Assembly: GCF_006351925.1 (NCBI RefSeq)
Contig: NZ_CP040924.1
Coordinates: 738,501 to 802,500 of the forward strand
Source: Clostridium thermarum
GTDB lineage: Bacteria; Bacillota; Clostridia; Clostridiales; Clostridiaceae
DNA: 64,000 bases
Reading direction: 5' to 3'
Shown here one piece after another: positions 40,401 to 48,212 of this stretch. The notes beneath the pieces were generated by a model that saw only the letters and a list, made by a program, of their open reading frames with translations, was not told the origin of the DNA and did not search any database. The translations under genes were made by a program, and so were the position numbers. Within the stretch, counting starts at the first letter, position 1. Every line of letters begins with the position of its first letter.

Positions 40401-43400
40401 CCTTTAAGGCAAAAGCAGCTGCTGACAGAACTGCTAAAGTAAAACTTACCAGCAAAGACGGAGCTACAAGCTTTGCTGAAAAGGAAGTAAATTTAACAAC
40501 CTCCTACGAAACTTTCCGATTATCCTTTACCATGGGAGATATAACTGACTTAGAATCTAACTTAGTATTTATGCTTGGTGGCAATGAGTCTACAGTATTC
40601 TTGGATGATGTAAAACTCATCAAGACAAGTATAGATTATACCGGAGTAGATTTATATCCATTAAAGAATGGTGATTTTGCTCACGGCATTACTGCTTGGG
40701 AACAATTTACACAGGGTGCCAATGCTAATTTCGCAGTAGATAATGGAGCAGCTAAAATATCTGCAACAACTCTTGGAAGTGAAGCTTGGAACATAATGCT
40801 TATGCAAGGTGGCATGAGCATTAAAAGAGGGATTGAATATACATTCTCATTTAAGGCAAAGTCTTCTGTAAGCCGTGATATTCTGGTAACAATGGAAAAT
40901 GCATCTTATGCAAGAGCCTTTGATTCCGGTTCAATACAATTAACAAACTATTGGCAGACCTTCACTTATACTATCAAACCAACTGTGGATGATGTAGTAA
41001 CACTTAAATATCAATTAGGAAAAACAGCTGCAGCTGCTGCGGGTGATATTTACATTGATGATGTTGTATTCCAGGTAAAAAATCCGCCCTATAAGCAGGC
41101 GCCAATGTTAGTTGCAGATACTGCAGATAATAAGTCTGGTAATGCAATAGAGGTTACCTTTATTGATAATTCAGAATGGAGAGATGCCATTACTGCCATA
41201 AAGGTAAATGGAAGTACATTGGCAGCAGATAAGTATACCGTGTCTGCAGGAAATATTAGTTTCATTACTGGTATTTTTTCAACAGCAGGCAGTTATACTA
41301 TAACTGCAGAAGCTGATGGATTTGTATCAGCAACTGTTATACAGACAATACTGCCTAATGATGGTAACCTGGTTATTAATGGTGATATGACTAATGGAAA
41401 GGCATCATGGTCAATTTGGTCACATGACAGTTCTTCTGCTTTTGAAATTAAAGACGGAGCAGCAGAAATCACTATTAATAGTATATCCTCTGAAAATTGG
41501 AGTACTCAGTTCTACCAGGAAGGAATTCAATTAGCAGCAGGAAAGACTTACGAATTAAGCTTCAGGGCATGGTCAACAGTAAACAGACCAATTCGTGTAG
41601 AATACACCCATATTGGAGGAGACAGATTATTTGACATAACAAGTGATAATACTGTTGGTTATACAGCAACAATAACTCCAGCAGCAGATGGACGTCTAAA
41701 GTTGAATTTCTGTATTGGTAACGTAACAAATGGATCTGCAACTACACCTAATGTAGTTCATAAGATTTATATCGATGATGTTCAAGTTAAGGAAGTTACA
41801 GGTGGGGAGCCAATAATTGACCTAAAAGATACTAATATAGTTGCACATGGTGTAAATCTTGTGGATAATGGTGATTTTACAACAGATACAGCAGGCTGGG
41901 AACACTGGTGGGGAGACCAGTGGGCAGGATTTGCCAACGGAACAGTAAATGCAGAAGATGGAAAGATGAAGATCAGCTTAACTTCTGTAGGTGGCGCTGC
42001 ATATTCACCACAAGTTTTCCAGCAGGGAATACGTCTGGAAAATGGAAAGACCTATGTAGTAAGTTTTAAAGCTAGGGCGGGAATAGCCAGAAAGATGAAT
42101 GTAAACATCGGTAAAGCCTTAACAGCAGATCCATGGTTTACAAACTACGCTCCTACAAAGGTAATAGATTTAACTACTACAGAACAGCAATATACTTTTG
42201 TATTCACTGTAACAGAGTCTACTTTCGATAATATCAAGATGGTATTTGAAGTAGGTAATGTGACCGGTGGTGCCGCTGTAACTGATATTTACCTTGATGA
42301 TATAAAAATTCAAGAAGCAATTTCTGTGAAAGTACCTAATTCTATAATAGTAACCAATGCAGCTAATAAACTGTCAAACGGTGACTTTACAACAGATACG
42401 GCAGGCTGGGAACACTGGTGGGGAGACCAGTGGGCAGGATTTGCCAACGGAACAGTAAATGCAGAAGATGGAAAGATGAAGATCAGCTTAACTTCTGTAG
42501 GTGGCGCTGCATATTCACCACAAGTTTTCCAGCAGGGAATATGTCTGGAAAATGGAAAGACCTATGTAGTAAGTTTTAAAGCTAGGGCGGGAATAGCCAG
42601 AAAGATGAATGTAAACATTGGTAAAGCCTTAACAGCAGATCCATGGTTTACAAACTACGCTCCTACAAAGATAATAGATTTAACTACTACAGAACAGCAA
42701 TATACTTTTGCATTCACTGTAACAGAGCCTACTTTCGATAATATCAAGATGGTATTTGAAGTAGGTAATGTGACCGGTGGTGCCGCTGTAACTGATATAT
42801 ATCTTGATGACATAACAATTCAAGTAATAGGTGATGGCAGTACAGCCCCGTCAGTAAATAAAACCCATCTGGCAGCTAAAATTAGTGAAGCAGAAGCAAA
42901 AGTGGAAGGGAACTACACAGCAGATTCTTGGACTACATTACAGACTGCATTGACAAATGCAAAAGCTGTTAATTCAAAGGAAGATACTACTCAGGCAGAA
43001 GTAGATGCTGCTGTAACTGTACTGACAGATGCAATTGCTGCCTTGGTGCCTGTTACTGTACCAGGTAACACTAACTTGGTTGTAAATGGTGACTTTGCGG
43101 CAGGAGCTGCTCCATGGACTGGTTGGAGTGATGGTTACGTGGCAATCAATGTAGTAGACGGTGAAGCAAAGATTGATATTAGTGGTTTTGGTGTTGAACC
43201 ATGGTCTGTACAGTTTATACAAACTGATTTCAACTTCGAGCCAAATGTAAAATACAATTTAACCTTTAAGGCCAGAGCCTCTGTGGGGAGAAGCTTTGGT
43301 GTGGTAATCGAAGGAGCAGGCAATTACCGCTATTTTGATGTTACTGATAACCTTACAACAGACATGAATAATTACTCTTATGAATTCACCGTAACAAAGA

Positions 43401-43552
43401 GTGAGACTACAAAGATGATTTTCTTCTTTGGAAAGACAGGTGAAGACATTACTGATGTATTACGTGGAACTCCTCATACAATATATTTTGATGATATTGT
43501 AATTACTAAGGTTGTTGATGATGAAGAAACACCACCGCCTACAGAACCTTAA
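37403..43552 (+). CDS. Secreted multimodular GH16 beta-glucanase (laminarinase)
   Basis: A 2049-residue secreted protein. Signal peptide (KQIIALFAMLCFIIGNAAF, cleavage near ANAA); about five Ig-like domains of the VTWDTSxY..YTFTGxVxGT type (about 45-455); a GH16 catalytic domain (about 458-715) with nucleophile and acid/base in GELDIMEAIG (near 584 and 589), the laminarinase form. Next come three CBM4/9-like domains (about 750-1225), a DUF1533-like domain (about 1235-1315), three more CBM4/9-like domains (about 1320-1805, the last two nearly identical), a FIVAR-like helical domain (SVNKTHLAAKISEAEAKV) and a final CBM4/9-like domain. No SLH or sortase anchor is seen. Start: ATG at 37403 after GAGAGGAG; an ATG ten codons earlier overlaps this site. 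The frame ends at PPPTEP just before a further CBM in another frame. Confidence 0.9.
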   Translation: MKNLFCSFKRHGKQIIALFAMLCFIIGNAAFIPAVEANAATGTIKRVVNPADFYVDNGTREVTLQKLLPKQVDVVMSNGTKSKADVTWNTKGYVSNVKSSHTFTFTGTVKGTKLTAKIKVILANPFVISIKTPEQISVANGTTVDKLNLPKTVTVVKSDKTAASAKVVWDTSKYNGKVLRETEYVFTGDVEGTEKNTTITVKVAAPSIASIVAPEPITVANGTSLAQLKVKLPAGVLVYLSNGALNGVDVTWDTSSYDGNVSKETTYTFKGVLEGTKLTTSIDVKVGGPSIIYVMQPSSITVYAGTSLANLENILPKTVKVFMSNGVIENTKVTWDTSAYDSTSTAAKSYVLTGTVEGSTKTVTINVYTTAVSVAAPYIVSVTAPQPINVYYGTPVENLALPGTVQATWSNGVTNSVAVVWDTTGYNGNVEEGATYTFVGRVPGTTITTSVKVIVPALWTLVWSDEFDRSGTNLDTNGLDLDKWGYQIGTGAEYGLDGWGNNEQEYYAKNNIEIKNDTLIITPKMERVGGKPYTSGRIWTKPTYAKKYGKIEARIKMPVGQGFWPAFWMMPKNDVYGGWASSGELDIMEAIGHQPGHVNGTIHFGGSWPNNKYAGGTHHFEEGTGIGDYHTYAVEWEPGEIRWLVDGVVYHTQNNWYTNGSDGDEKYAFPAPFDQEFYIILNLAVGGNYVGNVVPGAQEFEDNPAMEVDYVRVYELTGRPYKTPVEPRLEVEELPAGARPHHDEEGNALNLVYDTNFENGIKDNREGIDAEFGNGWNFIHNAQFGGQATVTVERIDGRNFAKVDVTNAGNQNYSVQLEQHTTLGKGRWYEFSFDAKADKNRTIVTKLGGGSTVGWAAYSDSYTINLTTDVQSFKKVFQMTKDSDILTRIEFNCATTTGPVWIGNVRLVEVDPPSVDPNKSKDPLPNSGNHVYNGAFDKYTIDRLAYWTLNKSANAAAAMFVPEATRELNVNIVKGGNAAEDVTVEQGAIQLTKNSDYLLTFKAKAAADRTAKVKLTSKDGATSFAEKEVNLTTSYETFRLSFTMGDITDLESNLVFMLGGNESTVFLDDVKLIKTSIDYTGVDLYPLKNGDFAHGITAWEQFTQGANANFAVDNGAAKISATTLGSEAWNIMLMQGGMSIKRGIEYTFSFKAKSSVSRDILVTMENASYARAFDSGSIQLTNYWQTFTYTIKPTVDDVVTLKYQLGKTAAAAAGDIYIDDVVFQVKNPPYKQAPMLVADTADNKSGNAIEVTFIDNSEWRDAITAIKVNGSTLAADKYTVSAGNISFITGIFSTAGSYTITAEADGFVSATVIQTILPNDGNLVINGDMTNGKASWSIWSHDSSSAFEIKDGAAEITINSISSENWSTQFYQEGIQLAAGKTYELSFRAWSTVNRPIRVEYTHIGGDRLFDITSDNTVGYTATITPAADGRLKLNFCIGNVTNGSATTPNVVHKIYIDDVQVKEVTGGEPIIDLKDTNIVAHGVNLVDNGDFTTDTAGWEHWWGDQWAGFANGTVNAEDGKMKISLTSVGGAAYSPQVFQQGIRLENGKTYVVSFKARAGIARKMNVNIGKALTADPWFTNYAPTKVIDLTTTEQQYTFVFTVTESTFDNIKMVFEVGNVTGGAAVTDIYLDDIKIQEAISVKVPNSIIVTNAANKLSNGDFTTDTAGWEHWWGDQWAGFANGTVNAEDGKMKISLTSVGGAAYSPQVFQQGICLENGKTYVVSFKARAGIARKMNVNIGKALTADPWFTNYAPTKIIDLTTTEQQYTFAFTVTEPTFDNIKMVFEVGNVTGGAAVTDIYLDDITIQVIGDGSTAPSVNKTHLAAKISEAEAKVEGNYTADSWTTLQTALTNAKAVNSKEDTTQAEVDAAVTVLTDAIAALVPVTVPGNTNLVVNGDFAAGAAPWTGWSDGYVAINVVDGEAKIDISGFGVEPWSVQFIQTDFNFEPNVKYNLTFKARASVGRSFGVVIEGAGNYRYFDVTDNLTTDMNNYSYEFTVTKSETTKMIFFFGKTGEDITDVLRGTPHTIYFDDIVITKVVDDEETPPPTEP
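41868..42315 (+). repeat. CBM-encoding direct repeat, copy 1
   Basis: It encodes FTTDTAGWEHWWGDQWAGF and about 150 residues of a CBM. It is almost identical to 42378-42825 at a 510-base offset. Confidence 0.9.
42378..42825 (+). repeat. CBM-encoding direct repeat, copy 2
   Basis: A near-identical copy of 41868-42315, with few substitutions (for example Arg to Cys in GIRLENG/GICLENG). The 62-base linker between copies (42316-42377) is different from the linker after copy 2. Confidence 0.9.
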
Positions 43553-43905
43553 TAATCACAGTAGAGGCAGAAGATACCATATCAATGGATGCGGTATTTA
43601 CTAAAAATACAGACAGCATATCTTCTAATGAACCAGGAAGAATTACATTTGATGTTGAAGCTCCAGAAGAAGGATCTTACGCTGTTACAATATATGCAAA
43701 ATGTTCACCTGCTGGTTTGTATTGTGAGATAAGGGATAATACTGGTACAAAAATTGGGAATGGAGCATGTGGTCCATCAACTGAGTATGTTCAGACTAAA
43801 TTTAATGTAACATTAGCAGCTGGAGCAAATACACTATCACTATTCTGTGCACCTGGTGCAGGAAGTACAGTTACTATAGATAAAATCACATTTGAGCTAG
43901 AATAA
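43549..43905 (+). pseudogene. Terminal CBM6/35-like domain of the glucanase, out of frame
   Basis: From 43549 the -1 frame reads LIITVEAEDTISMDAVFTKN, SYAVTIYAKCSPAGLYCEI and STVTIDKITFELE, the start (I.VEAED) and end (DKITFE) of a CBM6-type beta-sandwich. It directly abuts the PPPTEP linker of the glucanase in the neighbouring frame. ATG at 43585 lacks a ribosome site and would cut into the domain, so this is best read as the detached C-terminus of the same protein. One base restored near 43540-43549 would give a product of about 2170 residues. Confidence 0.75.
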
Positions 43906-43916
43906 ACAATTCTTAT

Positions 43917-43947
43917 AAAAAGGTGTCTTAAACAAGGCACCTTTTTC
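43917..43947 (+). terminator. Terminator of the glucanase gene
   Basis: AAAAAGGTGTCTT (43917-43929) pairs with AAGGCACCTTTTT (43934-43946), ending in T and C. Confidence 0.85.
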
Positions 43948-44105
43948 TTATACAAACATAATTCTTAGGCTCTGTAAATATTAACCATATAACAATTACA
44001 ACGAACTTTTTTATACTAAATTTTTGTCATCGCAATTAGAGGAAAAACACAATATTATGTAGAAATACTCAATATAATTATTAGACCATAGAAAGGAGGA
44101 CCTAT

Positions 44106-44288
44106 ATGAGCAAAGCAATAATGTACGGGACTTTTGTAAAATACGGCATGGGTATATATAGACCTGCCACATATCTGCAGTGGGGAAACAGTGAAAATAT
44201 CATTGGGGCTTGTGTGATGTGTAATCCTGGTATTGCTGCGCTTGAGGCAAGGGGACTCTATACATGGTCCAATAAACGAAGGGCGTGA
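44106..44288 (+). CDS. DUF1643-like N-terminus of the AAA+ protein, before a frame break
   Basis: The true gene start: AAAGGAGG lies seven bases before ATG at 44106. The frame reads MYGTFVKYGMGIYRPATYL and IIGACVMCNPGIAALEARG, then runs to a stop at 44288. VMCNPGIA resembles the ImLNPSTAD motif of DUF1643. Near GGGG (44251-44254) the neighbouring frame continues DSIHGPINEGREF, so one extra base there separates this from the 960-codon frame downstream. Confidence 0.65.
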   Translation: MSKAIMYGTFVKYGMGIYRPATYLQWGNSENIIGACVMCNPGIAALEARGLYTWSNKRRA

Positions 44289-47115
44289 ATTTATTGGTGT
44301 CATCAAACCTGATGAGGCCATATTACATGTAATTAAGTTTGTTGAAAAATTATACCAGGGTGAGAAGCTGGAGGGAACACTATACATATACAACCTTTTC
44401 TCATTGTTAGATGCACCAAGTACGATTTTTGAGCTTGAATCTCCAGCTGAAGAGGTTAATAGAGAAGTTTTATTCAAAGGCTACCGTGATTATATATTGA
44501 ACTCAGATAAAATTCCTTGGACCCTTTTGGCCTGGGGATGGGACAATAGGAAGGCTGTTTATAAGCAGAAGGTCAGATGGCTTAATTATATAAAGAAAAA
44601 CAACATACCCTACTTTGGTATTGAGGCTGTTGAATATCCTGGATATGTCAGCCTTAGACAGCAGGGCAATGTTTCTATGGAAAAGTATATAGATGCTTTA
44701 CTCAAGGAATTCAGTCTGAAGAATTTATCATTGAAGGTAAGTAGTAATAAGCTTGAAAGCAAGGGTGACCAATCAAGGGAAATAAAGAGACTAAAGACCT
44801 TAAACAGACTTTTTGACTTTATCCAAGAAAAAAAGAAAATCACTCCTGAGGAAATAGCAAAAGGGAATATAAATCTGTTAGAGGAAAAGCAATATAAAAT
44901 GGTTTTAGCTAAGTGCAATGAAGCCTTAAAGTTAGACGACAGGTATTTACCCATATATATTCAAAAGGCACAGGTCTTAGAGGAACTAAAAGAAGATGTG
45001 GAAGCGGTTAAAACTTTTGGAGAAGCCTTAATCAAGACTAAAGAGAAAGCACTTCAATATTTATACGATGCAAAGCTGGCTGAATATCGTGGGGAAAAAG
45101 AAAAGGCAAAGGGAAATTATTTAAAAACTCTTGATGCTGTTGAAAGTTCTCAGAAAGAGAGCATAAACAATACAAATGTATTACATTATATATATTTTAC
45201 ATTAGGAAAGTTCTTGGAAAAAATTCATAACTATGAGGAAGCAGTACAGTATATAGACAAGGCAATAGAATTGAGAAAGACAGTACAACTGTCAGAATTC
45301 AGAGAACACATCGCAAGAAAACTGTGGGTTCCAACTCAAAGTACTAATGCTTTACAGCATAGAGAGCATGGCCAAAGTGAAGTCATGGAAGCTAAAGATA
45401 TCAAAGCCCCATCAGAGAATGTAGTTAATGGGGAGTGTAATGATGACACCAATACAAAGGCAAGTCTATCAGCCAATAAGGATAAATGGTTTGAAATTAA
45501 GAAAAAATTAGATTCTCTTATCGGTCTGGAAAATGTTAAAAGAGAACTTTACAGTATAATGAATTATCTCAACTATGAAAGAGACCGAAGCCAGGTTCTT
45601 AAATTAACTGAGCAAAATTTAAGCTATCACTTTATGTTTACAGGAAATCCAGGTACAGGTAAGACAACCATAGCCAGATTGTTGGGAGAAATATTAGTAC
45701 AAGCAGGAGTGTTAAACAAAGGCCATGTTGTTGAAGTTGACAGGTCAAAAATAGTAGGACAATATGTTGGACAGACTGCTATATTGACAAGAAAGGTTAT
45801 TGAGAGTGCTATGGACGGAATTCTGTTCATTGATGAGGCATATTCTCTGTATCGGTCAGAAAATCCAAATGACTATGGTGTAGAGGCGGTAGATACTCTT
45901 GTTAAAGCCATGGAAGATAATCGAGGGAAATTTGTTGTCATTCTTGCTGGATATTACCGTGAGATAAACAAACTCATGCAGGCAAATCCTGGGCTTAAGA
46001 GCAGGATAAATGTACAAATAAACTTTGAAGATTATACAGAAGAGCAGCTGCTGCTAATAGCAAAAAAGGTGGCGGCAGAGAAATATTATGAAATGGATGA
46101 ATCAGCAGTAGAAGCGTTCAAAGAAAAAATACGCAGGCTAATGGTGGATACGTCTTTCGCTAATGGAAGAACGGTAAGAAATGTAGTTGAAGATGCTATA
46201 AGGGAAAAGGCCTATAGAACAGTTGTAAGCAAAGCATCCCAGGAAGAGTTAAAAAAGCTATCCGCTGTTGATTTTGGCTTAAGTTCACTGGAAGTAAAAG
46301 AGCAAGAAGTTAACTCAATATTAGGGGAACTAAATAAACTTATTGGGCTTAAAGAGGTCAAAGCATCTGTAAAGGAATTAATTGATTTCATTCACTTACA
46401 GAAAAGAAGGAAAGAGTTGGGTTACAGAAACGAAGAAATCACTTTGAACATGGTCTTTACCGGCAACCCAGGCACCGGTAAGACCACTGTAGCAAGGCTC
46501 ATAAGCAGATTGTTTAAGGAAATAGGAGTACTAAAAAGGGGGCAGCTGATTGAGGTAACCAGGGAAGACTTAGTAGGAGAATACATAGGACAGACTTCAT
46601 CTAAGACCTTGTATAAGATTAAAGAAGCTTATGGCGGTGTACTCTTTATCGATGAGGCATATACCCTGGCCCAAGGTGGGGAAAATGACTATGGGAAGGA
46701 AGCTCTTGCAACCTTGATAAAAGAGATGGAGGATAATCGGGATAAGCTAATGGTAATATTGGCTGGGTATACGGAAGAAATAGAGGAACTTTTAAATCTA
46801 AACCCAGGTATAAAAAGCAGAGTGGGATTTACCATGCATTTTCCGGATTACAACCCGGATGAACTTATGGAAATTTTTAAAAAGTACTGCTTGGAAAATG
46901 ATTATATACTTGAGGAGAAAGCAGAAAGGGTCCTTTACAATGTGTTAAAGGAACTATATTCATCAAGGGATAAAAGCTTTGGAAATGCAAGGTTGGCTAG
47001 GCAGCTTTTCGAGAGGATAAGAATGAAACAAGCCAATAGAATAATGACTGAAGAACTAGCTGTTGGAACTTCCAAAGAAGTAATAACTATAAAAGAAGAA
47101 GACATTTGTCAATAG
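44233..47115 (+). CDS. DUF1643-like/TPR/double AAA+ ATPase (CbbX/SpoVK-like), main part
   Basis: A 960-codon frame starting TTG without a ribosome site; real homology begins near DSIHGPINEG. Order: remainder of the DUF1643-like domain (LEGTLYIYNLFSLLDAPST, PWTLLAWGW; to about 165), TPR-like helices (about 215-375), linker, AAA+ domain 1 (about 430-680: FTGNPGTGKTTIARLLGE, GILFIDEAYSLY), and AAA+ domain 2 (about 700-950: FTGNPGTGKTTVARLI, GVLFIDEAYTLA). Both Walker A and B motifs look intact. Each AAA+ unit belongs to the CbbX/SpoVK clade, hexameric remodelling ATPases; TPR plus CbbX-type AAA also occurs in type VII secretion EccA. The combined architecture with DUF1643 is unusual. Target unknown. 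Confidence 0.8.
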   Translation: MLRLRQGDSIHGPINEGREFIGVIKPDEAILHVIKFVEKLYQGEKLEGTLYIYNLFSLLDAPSTIFELESPAEEVNREVLFKGYRDYILNSDKIPWTLLAWGWDNRKAVYKQKVRWLNYIKKNNIPYFGIEAVEYPGYVSLRQQGNVSMEKYIDALLKEFSLKNLSLKVSSNKLESKGDQSREIKRLKTLNRLFDFIQEKKKITPEEIAKGNINLLEEKQYKMVLAKCNEALKLDDRYLPIYIQKAQVLEELKEDVEAVKTFGEALIKTKEKALQYLYDAKLAEYRGEKEKAKGNYLKTLDAVESSQKESINNTNVLHYIYFTLGKFLEKIHNYEEAVQYIDKAIELRKTVQLSEFREHIARKLWVPTQSTNALQHREHGQSEVMEAKDIKAPSENVVNGECNDDTNTKASLSANKDKWFEIKKKLDSLIGLENVKRELYSIMNYLNYERDRSQVLKLTEQNLSYHFMFTGNPGTGKTTIARLLGEILVQAGVLNKGHVVEVDRSKIVGQYVGQTAILTRKVIESAMDGILFIDEAYSLYRSENPNDYGVEAVDTLVKAMEDNRGKFVVILAGYYREINKLMQANPGLKSRINVQINFEDYTEEQLLLIAKKVAAEKYYEMDESAVEAFKEKIRRLMVDTSFANGRTVRNVVEDAIREKAYRTVVSKASQEELKKLSAVDFGLSSLEVKEQEVNSILGELNKLIGLKEVKASVKELIDFIHLQKRRKELGYRNEEITLNMVFTGNPGTGKTTVARLISRLFKEIGVLKRGQLIEVTREDLVGEYIGQTSSKTLYKIKEAYGGVLFIDEAYTLAQGGENDYGKEALATLIKEMEDNRDKLMVILAGYTEEIEELLNLNPGIKSRVGFTMHFPDYNPDELMEIFKKYCLENDYILEEKAERVLYNVLKELYSSRDKSFGNARLARQLFERIRMKQANRIMTEELAVGTSKEVITIKEEDICQ

Positions 47116-47134
47116 TTTGGGAGCATGGGGAACT

Positions 47135-47296
47135 GTGGTGGAAAAGAATTACGTAGAGGAAAAGTTGAAATGTGAATTCATAGTAGTACTTCCGGCAATG
47201 CTGGTAGAAGTTAAGAACAGGGAACTAGATTTACAGAGATTAACGGCTCAAGCCAGTATTGAAAAGATAGATAATGAGTTTTCGGATATTTACTAA
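47135..47296 (+). CDS. Small open frame of doubtful status
   Basis: 53 codons from GTG at 47135, reading EKNYVEEKLKCEFIVVLPAM, then LVEVKNRELDLQRLTAQAS. It starts 20 bases after the AAA+ stop. No good ribosome site was found. The sequence looks protein-like, so it may be a fragment of a decayed gene. Confidence 0.3.
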   Translation: MVEKNYVEEKLKCEFIVVLPAMLVEVKNRELDLQRLTAQASIEKIDNEFSDIY

Positions 47297-47365
47297 GATA
47301 ATCCAAAACCTTCTACATAACTAGTCAAATTTATGGATATATTATTAATAAAATAATATATATAG

Positions 47366-47577
47366 GAGCCGGAAAGGGCATTGTTATAACACAGGGCTTT
47401 CCTGAGGCGGCTCTAAAGCAAATGTTTGCTAACTTAAGAAATATGGGAAAGAGGTTTGGTATAAATTACAGAGGGACTGGACATGGGAAGCATGGATGCA
47501 ATTTTAGACATTGCAGAAGTTGTTGGTTTAAACAAAGAAATGGTAATAAAAATGAGGAGGTACAAGAGATGCCCATG
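47366..47577 (+). pseudogene. Decayed coding remnant in two frames
   Basis: The frame through 47366-47480 reads GAGKGIVITQGFPEAALKQ and then MFANLRNMGKRFGINYRG; the adjacent frame from about 47480 reads DMGSMDAILDIAEVVGLNKE and ends RRYKRCP at TGA (47575-47577 region), overlapping the ATG of the next gene. Together they look like the C-terminal half of one protein broken by a frameshift near 47480. No family recognised. Confidence 0.35.
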
Positions 47578-48189
47578 AACCCTCTTACGGTCATTGAGGA
47601 TCTGGAAAAGTATGTAGATATATATGGCATAAAATTGAGCAAGGAAACAAGGAAAACCTTTCAGGATATAGAAGAGTTCAGTTTTAAGTGTAACTATCCA
47701 TGCAGGTATCCTTTATTTTTTAGCAAATCTATCCGGAATTCAAAAGAGCTTCAGCGGCTTTTATACACTAAGAATATAAATCCTAATCTTGCAGCACTCC
47801 AGCTGGAACTTGCCTATTATAATTCCATAGGCTCAGAAACTAATTATCAGAAAGGGACCGTTCTTTACTCACACATACACAGCAGAGAGAATAATATTAA
47901 TACTGATATTTTGGATATTTCCCTTCAATATTGTGTTAAGAATGAAAGAAATGTACTGGAAATTTGTGATATAATATTAGCAGCCATGGACAGCTTTGAA
48001 AAGCATAGAAAAAGTAGTTCAGAGTTATGGGAGGATGTGAAACTGCCTAGTGATAACTACACTTTATGTCATGTTATCGGTAAGTATAATTCTAATCTTG
48101 ATCTGGAATTTGAAACGGTTAGGGAGTACATAAACAATAGAGCTGTCCAAGATAAAAAATTCTTACTGATAAAAAACATTTTTAATTAG
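47569..48189 (+). CDS. Protein of unknown function, 206 residues
   Basis: Not recognised. A soluble helical protein (MPMNPLTVIEDLEKYVDIYG, CNYPCRYPLFFSKSI, TLCHVIGKYNSNLDLEFETV). Start: ATG at 47569 with GAGGAGG eight bases upstream; a second ATG lies two codons on. An upstream in-frame extension to 47422 has the look of the decayed remnant and is not included. It precedes the oxidoreductase gene by 23 bases. Confidence 0.65.
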   Translation: MPMNPLTVIEDLEKYVDIYGIKLSKETRKTFQDIEEFSFKCNYPCRYPLFFSKSIRNSKELQRLLYTKNINPNLAALQLELAYYNSIGSETNYQKGTVLYSHIHSRENNINTDILDISLQYCVKNERNVLEICDIILAAMDSFEKHRKSSSELWEDVKLPSDNYTLCHVIGKYNSNLDLEFETVREYINNRAVQDKKFLLIKNIFN

Positions 48190-48212
48190 AGTGTGATAAG
48201 AGGAGAGTTAAA

